Source: Gemmatimonadota bacterium | GTDB taxonomy: Bacteria; Gemmatimonadota; Gemmatimonadetes; Longimicrobiales; RSA9 | Assembly: GCA_016207445.1 (NCBI GenBank) | Contig: JACQPS010000338.1 | Location: 1-20,365, forward strand | DNA: 20,365 nt | Direction: 5' to 3' | Part shown: positions 6,718-13,735 of the stretch, one piece after another | Layout of the letters: the number at the start of each line of letters is the position of its first letter | How positions within the stretch are numbered: the first letter of the stretch is position 1 | Made by a program: the position numbers and the translations under genes | Notes under the pieces: model-generated | Database searches by the model: none | Seen by the model: only the letters and a program-made list of their open reading frames with translations | What the model was told of the DNA's origin: nothing

Positions 6718-7370
6718 CGGAAAGCCGCGCGGAGTACATCCCGGCCGCCGGGTTTCGGCGGCTGACGCCGCTCTATGACCCGGTCGTGCGCTGGACCACG
6801 CGCGAGAACGCGTTCAAGTCGCGGCTCGTCGAGGAGGCCGCGATCCAGCCGGGCCACCGAGTCCTCGATCTCGGGTGCGGCACCGGTACGCTCGCGATCC
6901 TGGCCAAGAAGTCGCAGCCCGACGCGGAAATCGTCGGCCTGGACGCCGATCCTGAAGTGCTGGGGATCGCTCGGCGGAAGGCGCGCGCCGCGGCCGCGAG
7001 CGCTCACCTCGCTAGAGCGATGTCGTTCGCGCTCCCCTTCGGCGACGAGTCATTCGATCGGATCCTCTCCAGCCTCTTCTTCCATCACCTCACGCATGAG
7101 AACAAGAGGCGCACCCTGAGGGAGGTCTTTCGAGTCCTGCGCCCCGGGGGCGAGCTCCATGTCGCGGACTGGGGAAGGCCGAGAAACGTCCTCGCGCGGG
7201 CGGGCTCCTTGCTGGTGCAGCTCCTCGATGGCTTGGAGACGACCGCCGACAACCTCGAGGGTCTCCTTCCACGGCTCTTCGGTGCGGCGGGCTTTCAGGA
7301 CGTGCGGATGGGCCGCGAATACGGGACGATCTTCGGGACGCTGGCGCTCTTGAGTGCGCGGCGCCCGTAA
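6714..7370 (+). CDS. Class I SAM-dependent methyltransferase (UbiE/COQ5-like); start codon uncertain
   Basis: The glycine-rich SAM motif VLDLGCGTGTLAI, the acidic motif II Asp in VGLDADPEV, and a motif resembling post-I/III (LPFGDESFDRILSSLFFHH, LRPGGELHVADWG) identify a methyltransferase of the UbiE/Methyltransf_11 group. The substrate is unknown. Homologues usually start just before a LTPLYDPVVRWTTRE-like stretch, so the true start should be close to 6714. No ATG, GTG or TTG exists there: the upstream stop overlaps as GTAACG, where GTGACG would have given a perfect GTG start and TGA stop. Possible starts are GTA 6714, ACG 6717, CTG 6669, GTG 6570 (far inside the upstream gene) or GTG 6786 (loses the conserved N-terminus). 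Translation may depend on coupling to the upstream gene. GGAGAAGGAAGGG just upstream is a good ribosome site for 6714-6717. Confidence 0.8.
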   Translation, partial: VTESRAEYIPAAGFRRLTPLYDPVVRWTTRENAFKSRLVEEAAIQPGHRVLDLGCGTGTLAILAKKSQPDAEIVGLDADPEVLGIARRKARAAAASAHLARAMSFALPFGDESFDRILSSLFFHHLTHENKRRTLREVFRVLRPGGELHVADWGRPRNVLARAGSLLVQLLDGLETTADNLEGLLPRLFGAAGFQDVRMGREYGTIFGTLALLSARRP

Positions 7371-7379
7371 CTCGAATCA

Positions 7380-7403
7380 GCCTCTCTTGCTTTCCAGAGA
7401 GGC
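7380..7403 (+). terminator. Perfect 8-bp hairpin between the methyltransferase and phosphorylase genes
   Basis: GCCTCTCT (7380-7387) and AGAGAGGC (7396-7403) form an uninterrupted 8-bp stem with an 8-nt loop, 9 nt after the methyltransferase stop. No T-run follows. It overlaps the -35 box proposed for the phosphorylase promoter, so it could instead be a dyad binding site. Confidence 0.45.
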
Positions 7404-7414
7404 GGGTGTACAGT
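7387..7414 (+). promoter_or_regulatory. Candidate promoter giving a near-leaderless phosphorylase mRNA
   Basis: TTGCTT (7387-7392) and TACAGT (7409-7414) have 16-nt spacing. The -10 ends only 11 nt before ATG 7426 and there is no Shine-Dalgarno sequence in between, which fits an mRNA starting at or a few nt before the start codon. Confidence 0.35.
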
Positions 7415-7425
7415 AGCGCGGCCTC

Positions 7426-9582
7426 ATGACCGAATCGCCGACACGAATCCCCCATCTCCCGGAGCGCATCGCCGGGCTCGCCGGCATCGCGACGAACCTC
7501 GCGTGGAGCTGGCAGCGCGAGGCGCGGCACCTCTTCCGCGAGATCGACGAGGTGCTGTGGGACAATACGCGCCACAATCCCCTCGAGCTCCTGGCACGGG
7601 TGGATCCCGCTCGGCTTCAGCAGTGCGCCGGCGATCCGGAGTTCGTGCGCCGTTACGACGACGTGCGCGCTCTGCTCGAGCGGGCGGTATCGGGTGCCGA
7701 CACGTGGTACGCGCGCTCCTATCCCGGGCTCGGCGACCGGCCGATCGCGTATTTCTGCGCGGAGTTCGGGTTGCACAACTCCGTGCCGATCTACTCCGGC
7801 GGCCTCGGCGTCCTGTCGGGGGATTCGTGCAAGGCCGCTTCGGATCTCGGCGTGCCGTTCGTGGGCGTCGGGCTCTTCTACACCAGCGGGTACTTCGACC
7901 AGCGGCTCCGTTCCGATGGCCGGCAGGAGGAGGCGGACGAGCCGCTCGATCCGGCGATGACTCCCCTGACACCGATCCTGGGGCCCAACGGCGAGCCGCA
8001 CGTCGTGGTGGTCCGCATGTCGGACCGGCCCGTCCACATCGGCGCGTGGCGCATCCTGGTGGGGCGGGTGCCCGTGTACCTGCTGGACACGACCCTGGAG
8101 AGCAACCACCCCGAGGACCGGAAACTGTCACACAGGCTGTACGCGGGGGGTCCGGAGATGCGGCTCCGACAGGAGTGGCTCCTCGGGGTGGGTGGCGTGC
8201 AACTCCTGCGGGCGCTGGGGATCGATCCGGCGGCCTTTCATGCGAACGAGGGCCACACGGCGTTCATGCTGCTGGAGCGGGTCCGCGAGCTCACCTCCTG
8301 CGGCATGCCGTTCCCGGAGGCTGTGCGGCGCATCCGCGCGACATCGATTTTCACGACGCACACGCCCGTGCCTGCGGGCCATGACGTCTTCACGCACGAC
8401 CAGATCGAGCGGTGCGTGGGACCGTGCTGGAACGAGATGCGCGTTGACCGGGAGACGTTCTTCCACGTCGGCCACCACCCGACCCTTGACCGCGGGCTGT
8501 TCCACATGACCGCGCTCGCGATTCGGCTCGCCGGCCGCGTGGTCGGCGTCTCGCGGCTGCACGGCGGCGTGACGCGCCGCATGTGGCAGATCCTGTGGCC
8601 GGGACGCGAACCGGACCAGGTGCCCATCGGGCACGTGACGAACGGCGCGCACCTCGCCACGTGGATGAGCCGCCCGATGAAGATATTGTGCGATGAGCAC
8701 CTCGGGCCCGGCTGGCAGGACGGGGTGGACGACCCGGCGCTGTGGGAGAAGATGTTGAGGGTGGACGACGCGCGACTCTGGGCCGCGCACCTCGAGGCGA
8801 AAGCGCAGCTGCTCGAGTTCATCCGGGAGGAGGCGCGCCGGCGCTGGCGGGAAGGGCTGGGCGAGGTGGCGCACTTCGTGGGCTCGGGCACGCTGCTGAA
8901 CCCGGCGGCGCTGACCATCGGGTTCGCTCGCCGGTTCGCGGTGTACAAGCGTGCGGATCTCATCTTCCGCGACGGGGAGCGGCTCCGCAGGCTCCTCGCG
9001 AACGCGCGGCGGCCGGTGCAGATCGTGTTCGCAGGGAAAGCGCATCCCGCCGACGAGCGAGGGAAGGAGATGCTGCGGAAGGTGTACTCCTTCACCCGCG
9101 ATCCGCGCTTCGAAGGGCGGATCGCCTTCCTCGAGGACTACGAACTGCACGCCGCGCATCGCCTCGTCCAGGGCGCCGATCTGTGGCTCAGCGTTCCCAG
9201 GGTTTCCATGGAGGCGTGCGGCACGAGCGGCATGAAGGCCGCCTTGAACGGCGTTCCTATGGTGAGCACCCTCGACGGATGGTGGGCGGAGGGCTATGCG
9301 GAGCTCAACGGGTGGGCGATCCCCCAAGCCCGACCGGAGGAGGATGCGGACGCCGTGGATGCGGAGCGCCTGTACCGAATCCTGGAAGAGGAGGTCGTCC
9401 CGCTCTTCTACGAGCGTGATGAGCGGGGGATTCCCGTTCGCTGGGTGCAGCGGATGAAGCACGCGCTCTGCGTCGCCGGCCAGCGGTTCACCGCGCGACG
9501 GGCGGTCCAGGAGTATGTGAGGAAGTACTACATTCCTGCGATCCGCAGCGAGCTCGGTCCCGGCGATCCACCGACCGTCTGA
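7426..9582 (+). CDS. glgP: Alpha-glucan (glycogen/maltodextrin) phosphorylase, short DUF3417-containing class
   Basis: This 718-aa enzyme releases glucose 1-phosphate from the non-reducing ends of glycogen or maltodextrin in the cytosol using pyridoxal phosphate. Residues about 12-100 are the DUF3417 N-terminal region (IATNLAWSWQREARHLF). The catalytic part follows with YFCAEFGLHNSVPIYSGGLGVLSGD, FHANEGHTAFMLLER, TTHTPVPAGHD, GFARRFAVYKRADLI and VSMEACGTSGMKAALNGV. Lys604 in SGMK is the expected PLP-binding lysine. The length is shorter than E. coli GlgP (about 815 aa) but normal for the TIGR02094-type alpha-glucan phosphorylases. ATG 7426 lacks a ribosome site and may be leaderless. It has no glycogen-synthesis neighbours here and looks monocistronic, converging on the zinc-ribbon gene. 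Confidence 0.93.
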   Translation: MTESPTRIPHLPERIAGLAGIATNLAWSWQREARHLFREIDEVLWDNTRHNPLELLARVDPARLQQCAGDPEFVRRYDDVRALLERAVSGADTWYARSYPGLGDRPIAYFCAEFGLHNSVPIYSGGLGVLSGDSCKAASDLGVPFVGVGLFYTSGYFDQRLRSDGRQEEADEPLDPAMTPLTPILGPNGEPHVVVVRMSDRPVHIGAWRILVGRVPVYLLDTTLESNHPEDRKLSHRLYAGGPEMRLRQEWLLGVGGVQLLRALGIDPAAFHANEGHTAFMLLERVRELTSCGMPFPEAVRRIRATSIFTTHTPVPAGHDVFTHDQIERCVGPCWNEMRVDRETFFHVGHHPTLDRGLFHMTALAIRLAGRVVGVSRLHGGVTRRMWQILWPGREPDQVPIGHVTNGAHLATWMSRPMKILCDEHLGPGWQDGVDDPALWEKMLRVDDARLWAAHLEAKAQLLEFIREEARRRWREGLGEVAHFVGSGTLLNPAALTIGFARRFAVYKRADLIFRDGERLRRLLANARRPVQIVFAGKAHPADERGKEMLRKVYSFTRDPRFEGRIAFLEDYELHAAHRLVQGADLWLSVPRVSMEACGTSGMKAALNGVPMVSTLDGWWAEGYAELNGWAIPQARPEEDADAVDAERLYRILEEEVVPLFYERDERGIPVRWVQRMKHALCVAGQRFTARRAVQEYVRKYYIPAIRSELGPGDPPTV

Positions 9583-9585
9583 GCG

Positions 9586-9605
9586 CGAATCCGAGGCGCG
9601 ATTCG
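9586..9605. terminator. Small hairpin between the convergent phosphorylase and zinc-ribbon genes
   Basis: CGAATC (9586-9591) pairs with GATTCG (9600-9605) across an 8-nt loop, starting 4 nt after the phosphorylase TGA. There is no T-tract. It sits where a shared terminator between convergent genes would be expected. Confidence 0.3.
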
Positions 9606-9641
9606 GCCGCTGACGATCGGCGCGGTCGTCGCGTCCAGCGG

Positions 9642-9887
9642 CTACTTGGAGCGGAGCTCGCTGTTCGCCTCCCGAAGGACGAGGCTCCGGCCGCAGCCGT
9701 CGCAGAGGACGAGCGAGACGCGCTCGCCCACGCCGGCCCCGGTGATCTCCTGGAGGAACGAGCCACAGTGCGGGCACGGGAGCGTGCCCCGTGCGACCTC
9801 GGTCATCTGCTTCCGGATGCGCGCGGCCTCGTCCAGCGAGAACCCTGGACCGATTCTCGTGTGAAACAGTCTGTGCCGCGTGGTCAT
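9642..9887 (-). CDS. Small zinc-ribbon protein
   Basis: This 81-aa basic protein has two CxxC knuckles, CPHC (38-41) and CDGC (62-65), separated by 20 residues: a rubredoxin-like or zinc-ribbon zinc site. It also has a charged N-terminal helix (FSLDEAARIRKQMTEVARG). It has no membrane segment. The role is unknown; such small ribbons occur in nucleic-acid-binding or regulatory proteins. The ATG at 9887 has AGAGGG about 6 nt upstream. A longer version starting at 10040 is open but its extra residues look noncoding. A TATATC box on the minus strand about 40 nt upstream could serve as its -10. It is divergent from the HMA gene. Confidence 0.65.
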   Translation of the reverse strand: MTTRHRLFHTRIGPGFSLDEAARIRKQMTEVARGTLPCPHCGSFLQEITGAGVGERVSLVLCDGCGRSLVLREANSELRSK

Positions 9888-9951
9888 AACGACCCTCTGG
9901 AGATCCTCGAGAGGTTTCTTCCAGCAAGATATACGCCGCGTCGCGAAGAGC

Positions 9952-9984
9952 GTTCCGCGAGCGTTCGAACTCGCGGCATGGAAC
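9952..9984. promoter_or_regulatory. Nested inverted repeat between the zinc-ribbon and HMA genes
   Basis: CCGCGAG (9955-9961) and CTCGCGG (9970-9976) are perfect 7-bp arms around cgttcgaa. GTTCC (9952-9956) and GGAAC (9980-9984) form a second, overlapping dyad outside. It lies in the 151-bp divergent gap and could be an operator for either gene, possibly metal-responsive, but no known consensus is matched. Confidence 0.35.
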
Positions 9985-10038
9985 ATGCTTGGCTTTGGGA
10001 TCGACCCATCGTGACGCGGCAATGTGAAGGAGGCTTCC

Positions 10039-10365
10039 ATGGGCGATCCTGCCTGCGGCTGCGACGTTCCCGCGCTTGAGCCCCCAGAGGCGAACTCCGC
10101 GAAGGCGACGGCGACCGTCGAGTTCGAGGTCGAAGGGATCGGGTGCCGGAACTGCGCGAACCGGGTGGAGAACGCGCTCGTTCAGGTGGAGGGTGTGGCA
10201 GAAGCTCACGTTACTCTCGAGCCACCTGTGGCGACAGTGAGCTACGATCCCCAGCAGGCCTCTCTGGAGGATCTCCGGGCGGCGGTCGCCCGGGCGGGGG
10301 CCGAAACCCACCACGAGTACCGCGCGGGGCACCTGCTGTACGCGGCTGACGGCAAGCTCGAGTAG
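10039..10365 (+). CDS. Heavy-metal-associated (HMA) domain protein, CopZ-like
   Basis: This 108-aa protein has an HMA ferredoxin-like fold at about residues 24-90 (VEFEVEGIGCRNCANRVENAL, then VEGVAEAHVTL). The metal site is GIGCRNC with Cys36 and Cys39, a variant of the usual GMxCxxC. Two extra cysteines near the start (CGC, residues 6-8) and three histidines in the tail (His91, 92, 98) could add metal ligands. Such domains carry Cu(I), Hg(II) or similar soft metals to pumps or regulators. There is no signal peptide, so it acts in the cytosol. ATG 10039 follows AAGGAGG at 5-nt spacing; an in-frame GTG at 10024 is part of that ribosome site and is rejected. A strong hairpin begins at the stop codon. 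Confidence 0.85.
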   Translation: MGDPACGCDVPALEPPEANSAKATATVEFEVEGIGCRNCANRVENALVQVEGVAEAHVTLEPPVATVSYDPQQASLEDLRAAVARAGAETHHEYRAGHLLYAADGKLE

Positions 10366-10412
10366 GGCGCCTCGATGTCGGGCCCCTCGTGTCTGAGGTT
10401 CCGGAGGCGCCC
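10365..10412 (+). terminator. Long cruciform-like hairpin after the HMA gene
   Basis: GGGCGCCTC (10365-10373) and GAGGCGCCC (10404-10412) are perfect 9-bp arms. Inside them CCTC (10385-10388) pairs with GAGG (10395-10398). It begins at the last base of the HMA stop codon. There is no T-run, so it may be a factor-assisted terminator or an mRNA 3' stabiliser. Confidence 0.5.
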
Positions 10413-10510
10413 GAAGGGGTGAGCCATTCTGTCCCGTCCGCAGGCACAAGTCGTCGCAGACTATCACGGCCGACTGGATTCGCCAACGGCGAAGCCCTCT
10501 CGTTCTTCCT

Positions 10511-10534
10511 GGGGAAATCCCCTCGCGTGAGGGG
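10511..10534 (+). promoter_or_regulatory. Two mutually exclusive hairpins in the TonB leader
   Basis: CCCCTC (10519-10524) and GAGGGG (10529-10534) form a 6-bp stem with loop GCGT. GGGG at 10511-10514 can instead pair with the same CCCC (10519-10522). They lie 42-65 nt before the TonB-like ATG, where such a switch could affect transcription or translation. The rest of the 210-bp gap after the HMA terminator shows nothing else I can name. Confidence 0.25.
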
Positions 10535-10575
10535 CGGCCCGACACGTGCGGTGTAGAAGAAGGTGGAGGATCTCC

Positions 10576-11274
10576 ATGGCCACAGCGGTTGCCTTCCCGG
10601 TGCAGGACGCGGCGGCCCCGGCTGCATACGACCGCCTCCGGCAACATTTCCGGGCGTGGATGTGGGGAAGCGTCCTCCTATCCGTGCTTCTTCACTTTCT
10701 CCTCTTCCAGTTCTTCCCCGCTTTTCAGATCGCTGAGCTGGCGATCAGGGAGCGGGTCTTGGAAGCGGTCGCCCTCCCCCCGGAGATCGAGGTGCCGCCA
10801 CCACCGCAGCTCATCCAGCGGCCCGCTGTCCCCGTGGTGGCGCGCCGGGAGATCGCGGAGGAGATCACGATTGCGCCCACGACCTTCGAGGCGAACCCGG
10901 TGGAGAACCTCCCGCCACCTCCGGAGAAGCGCACGGGATCGCTTGCGGACGCCCCGGCCTTCACGCCCTATGAGGTGGCGCCCGAGGTGAAGGATCGGGA
11001 GACGGCGCGGAAGATCGTGCTCAAGTGGTGGCCGCCGGCGCTGAGACAGGCGGGGATTGGAGGGAGGGTCGATCTCCTGGTCTTCATCGACGACAGGGGA
11101 CGAGTGCTCAACCGGAAGGTCGGCACGACCTCCGGCTATGCGGCGCTCGATCAGGCGGCGATGGAAGCCGTGGCCGAGATCGGACGCGAAGTCGGCTTCA
11201 CACCGGCCCTGAACCGCGACAAAGCGGTACCGGTGTGGATCCGCCTCCCGATCATCTTCACGCTGGCCACGTAG
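10576..11274 (+). CDS. TonB-like energy-transducing protein
   Basis: This 232-aa protein has the TonB plan: a short cytoplasmic N-terminus, one membrane anchor (about 29-50, containing an SVLLH-type His as in TonB), a proline-rich periplasmic spacer (67-130, with VPPPP and LPPPP), and a C-terminal TonB fold (about 142-230; WWPPALRQAGIGGRVDLLVFID, then SGYAALDQAAMEAV). TonB proteins couple the proton motive force of ExbB-ExbD to outer-membrane receptors. No ExbB, ExbD or TonB-dependent receptor is nearby. ATG 10576 has GGTGGAGG upstream. The response regulator follows after 13 nt, so this gene appears to head the signalling operon. Confidence 0.85.
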   Translation: MATAVAFPVQDAAAPAAYDRLRQHFRAWMWGSVLLSVLLHFLLFQFFPAFQIAELAIRERVLEAVALPPEIEVPPPPQLIQRPAVPVVARREIAEEITIAPTTFEANPVENLPPPPEKRTGSLADAPAFTPYEVAPEVKDRETARKIVLKWWPPALRQAGIGGRVDLLVFIDDRGRVLNRKVGTTSGYAALDQAAMEAVAEIGREVGFTPALNRDKAVPVWIRLPIIFTLAT

Positions 11275-11287
11275 GCTGCGAGCGCGC

Positions 11288-11953
11288 GTGAAGATCCTGG
11301 TCGTTGAAGACGATCGGAAAGTCGCCTCGTTCATCGAGAAGGGGCTCCGTGAGGAGGGATATGCGGTAGACGTGGCCGGTGACGGCGAAGAAGGCGGCGT
11401 GATGGCGCACGTCTACAGCTACGACCTCATCGTCCTCGACATCATGCTGCCGAAGAAGAACGGCTACCAGCTCGCCGCCGAGCTCCGCCGGGAGGGATCG
11501 CAGGTGCCGATCCTCATGCTCACGGCGAAGGACGCGACCGAGGATGTGGTGCGCGGCCTCGATGTCGGGGCGGACGACTATCTCACCAAGCCGTTCGCCT
11601 TCGAGGAGTTTCTCGCGCGGGTTCGCGCACTGCTGCGCCGCGGCGGTGCTCAGCGCACGGAGATTCTGCGCTACAAGGACGTAGAGCTCGATATGCTCCG
11701 ACACACGGCGCGGCGGGGTGAGCGCGATCTCGATCTCACACCCAGGGAGTTCCAGCTCCTCGAGCATTTCCTCCTGCACCCTGAGGAGGTGGTGCGCCGC
11801 ACGGAACTGCTGGAGAAGGTGTGGGATCTGCACTTCGACCCGGAGAGCAACGTCGTGGACGTGCACGTGGGCAACCTGCGGCGCAAGCTGCGCGCGGGCG
11901 GCAGCCAGGAGCTCATCCACACGGTGCGCGGAGTGGGCTTCATTCTCCAATGA
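11288..11953 (+). CDS. OmpR/PhoB-family response regulator (CusR/CopR-like)
   Basis: This 221-aa regulator has a receiver domain (1-115) with the acidic pair Glu7/Asp8/Asp9, phospho-acceptor Asp51, Thr79 and Lys101, and a winged-helix DNA-binding domain (about 125-221) with LDLTPREFQLLEHFLLHPEEVV and SNVVDVHVGNLRRKL. The start is GTG 11288; an AGCGCGC stretch precedes it and no ribosome site is visible, so translation may be coupled to the TonB-like gene 13 nt upstream. Its stop overlaps the kinase start (ATGA). The subgroup resembles metal-responsive CusR/CopR regulators, but the signal cannot be read from sequence. Confidence 0.93.
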   Translation: MKILVVEDDRKVASFIEKGLREEGYAVDVAGDGEEGGVMAHVYSYDLIVLDIMLPKKNGYQLAAELRREGSQVPILMLTAKDATEDVVRGLDVGADDYLTKPFAFEEFLARVRALLRRGGAQRTEILRYKDVELDMLRHTARRGERDLDLTPREFQLLEHFLLHPEEVVRRTELLEKVWDLHFDPESNVVDVHVGNLRRKLRAGGSQELIHTVRGVGFILQ

Positions 11954-13380
11954 GCGAGCCACGTCCCAAGTCGTACCGCCTGCTTCTGGCGCGGCGCTTC
12001 ACGCTCATGCTGACCTTCGCGCTCGTGGCCATCGGCGTCGTCGTGCACCTCGGGGTCCGATGGATCCTCCTGCACGCGGTGGACAACGGGCTGAGCTCGG
12101 TGGCGTCGGTCCAGGCGGCCGCGGTGGCGCAGAGCCCGCCGGGCGCCATGCGGCTGTACGAATGGCAGCTGGCGCCCCAGGAGGCGGCCTCGGTGCACCA
12201 GGTCAACTGGTTCGTTCAGGTCTGGGACCCGGACGGCCGCTCACTTCTGCGCTCGAGCTACCTCGATCGCGACCTCTCGGTGGACAGGGAAGCGTTCGCG
12301 GAGGCGCAGGCGGGTGCGTTGGTCTTCGACACCGGGGAGTGGGACGGCGAGCGGGTTCGCGCCGTGTACTACCCACTCGCTCGCATCGACCCCGGTCACC
12401 ACGGCCACGTGCTTCAGGTCGCCACGTCACTCGCCTCGCTGGGGGCCACGATGCGGCGTGTGGATCTCCTGCTGCTGGGGATCCTCGTCGTCATGATGCT
12501 GGCCACGTTCGGGGTCGGCTGGAGCACCGCGCGGCTCGCCGTGCGCCCCGCGGAGGAGATCGCGCGGATGGCCGAGGGGATTCAGACGCAGAATCTCGAT
12601 CAGCGCATCACCGCGCACGCGCGTACCCTCGAGTTCCAGCGCCTCGTGGCGGTGCTCAACAGGATGCTGGATCGCATCGACGACGCCTTCGAGGCGGAGC
12701 GCCGGTTCACCTCCGACGCGAGCCACGAGCTCCGCTCTCCGCTTACTGCCCTGCGCGGCCACCTGGAGGTCGCCTTGCGCCGGGATCGGACTCCGGAGGA
12801 GTACCGCGATGTGCTTTCGGCGGCGCTCGCCGAGGTTCAGCGCATGCAAGTCCTGGCGGATGACCTCTTGACCCTGGCGCGCCGCGATGCGGGCGTGCTC
12901 AAGCCCCAACGTTCCCACCTGCGCCTCGCCGATATCGCAAACGAGGTGGTGGAAAGCTTTCGCACCCTGGCCCGCACCAAGAAACTCCAGCTCGCCACGG
13001 AACTCGATCGCGGCATCGCGGTCGCCGCTGATCCTACACTTCTCAAGCGGCTGCTCCGGAACCTCGTGGACAATGCCATCAAGTTCACGCCGGAAGGCGG
13101 GCGCGTGACGGTCGCGGTCCGGCTCGGAGACGGCCGCGGCGTGGTCGAAGTCGCCGACACGGGGCCGGGAATCTCGCCGGACGCGCTGCCGCACCTCTTC
13201 GAGCGGTTCTACCGTGGCGACGCGGCGCGAGCGCCCGCGGCCGGCGCCGGTCTCGGGCTCGCCATCGCGAAGGCCCTGGCGGAGGTCCACGCGGGTACGC
13301 TGACCGCGGCGAATCGGGACGGAGGCGGTGCCGTCTTTCGCCTCGAGTTGCCACTTGCGTCCGAACTCGGGCACGTTTGA
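11950..13380 (+). CDS. Membrane sensor histidine kinase (CusS/BaeS-type)
   Basis: This 476-aa kinase has TM1 (about 17-41), a periplasmic sensor region (42-170), TM2 (171-198), HAMP (about 195-250), a HisKA dimerisation domain with phospho-acceptor His259 in SDASHELRSPLTALRG, and a HATPase_c domain with N box NLVDNAIKFTPEGG (Asn near 375), G1 VADTGPGIS, F box LFERFYRG and G2 GAGLGLAIAKAL. All catalytic boxes are intact. The ATG overlaps the regulator stop, so the pair is co-translated. The periplasmic region contains HQVNWFVQVWD and a PGHHGH cluster that could bind metal, but no defined sensor family is evident. Confidence 0.93.
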   Translation: MSEPRPKSYRLLLARRFTLMLTFALVAIGVVVHLGVRWILLHAVDNGLSSVASVQAAAVAQSPPGAMRLYEWQLAPQEAASVHQVNWFVQVWDPDGRSLLRSSYLDRDLSVDREAFAEAQAGALVFDTGEWDGERVRAVYYPLARIDPGHHGHVLQVATSLASLGATMRRVDLLLLGILVVMMLATFGVGWSTARLAVRPAEEIARMAEGIQTQNLDQRITAHARTLEFQRLVAVLNRMLDRIDDAFEAERRFTSDASHELRSPLTALRGHLEVALRRDRTPEEYRDVLSAALAEVQRMQVLADDLLTLARRDAGVLKPQRSHLRLADIANEVVESFRTLARTKKLQLATELDRGIAVAADPTLLKRLLRNLVDNAIKFTPEGGRVTVAVRLGDGRGVVEVADTGPGISPDALPHLFERFYRGDAARAPAAGAGLGLAIAKALAEVHAGTLTAANRDGGGAVFRLELPLASELGHV

Positions 13381-13392
13381 AAGGAGGCGGAC

Positions 13393-13683
13393 ATGATGTC
13401 CCTCAACGTCAAGGCTCTGAGTTTTGTCGGCGCCGTGTTCACGGGAGGGAGCTTCCTGCTCATCGGGCTCCTGAACCTCGTCTTCCCCACCTATGGGGTC
13501 GCTTTTCTCGGGCTGGGCGCGTCGATCTATCCGGGGTACCGCGGTCCGTCGGGTTTTGGATCGGTGGTCGTGGTGACGTTGTACGGGTTGGTGGACGGCG
13601 CCGTGGGTGGAGCCATTCTGGCCTGGCTGTACAACCTTGTCGCCGCGCGCGGTCCTAAGGCGGCCGAGACCACGGCCGGCTAG
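13393..13683 (+). CDS. Small membrane protein, of a type often annotated 'bacteriophage holin'
   Basis: This 96-aa protein has two strong hydrophobic segments (about 8-43 and 58-85) around a conserved-looking middle ASIYPGYRGPSGFGS, and ends in a short polar tail. I recall similar 80-100-aa proteins with GLVDGAVGGAILAWLYN, commonly labelled holin on weak grounds; no phage genes are present here, so that label should not be taken as function. It begins 12 nt after the kinase stop behind AAGGAGG. The start may be ATG 13393 or ATG 13396; the latter has the better 8-nt spacing. It probably belongs to the signalling operon. Confidence 0.75.
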   Translation: MMSLNVKALSFVGAVFTGGSFLLIGLLNLVFPTYGVAFLGLGASIYPGYRGPSGFGSVVVVTLYGLVDGAVGGAILAWLYNLVAARGPKAAETTAG

Positions 13684-13711
13684 AGAGTGGTCCGCGAGCG
13701 GTGACTAGCCT

Positions 13712-13735
13712 CCCCGGGCCTGGTTAGCCCCGGGG
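13712..13735. terminator. GC-rich hairpin between convergent genes
   Basis: CCCCGGG (13712-13718) pairs with CCCGGGG (13729-13735) around a 10-nt loop that contains the TAA of the minus-strand gene. It lies between the convergent small membrane protein and carboxymuconolactone-decarboxylase-fold genes. No T-tract. Confidence 0.35.

Noticed and set aside
9888..10040. A 51-residue N-terminal extension of the zinc-ribbon protein
   Set aside because: The residues look noncoding and overlap the dyad and promoter region; ATG 9887 has a ribosome site.
8128..10647. 839-codon open frame on the minus strand across the phosphorylase, zinc-ribbon and HMA genes
   Set aside because: It is antisense to three well-supported genes, is rich in Arg/Pro/His as GC-rich shadow frames are, and shows no domain.
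13393..13683. A prophage remnant, because of the holin-like small membrane protein
   Set aside because: No endolysin, integrase, structural gene or attachment site is near, and the gene is spaced as part of the two-component operon.
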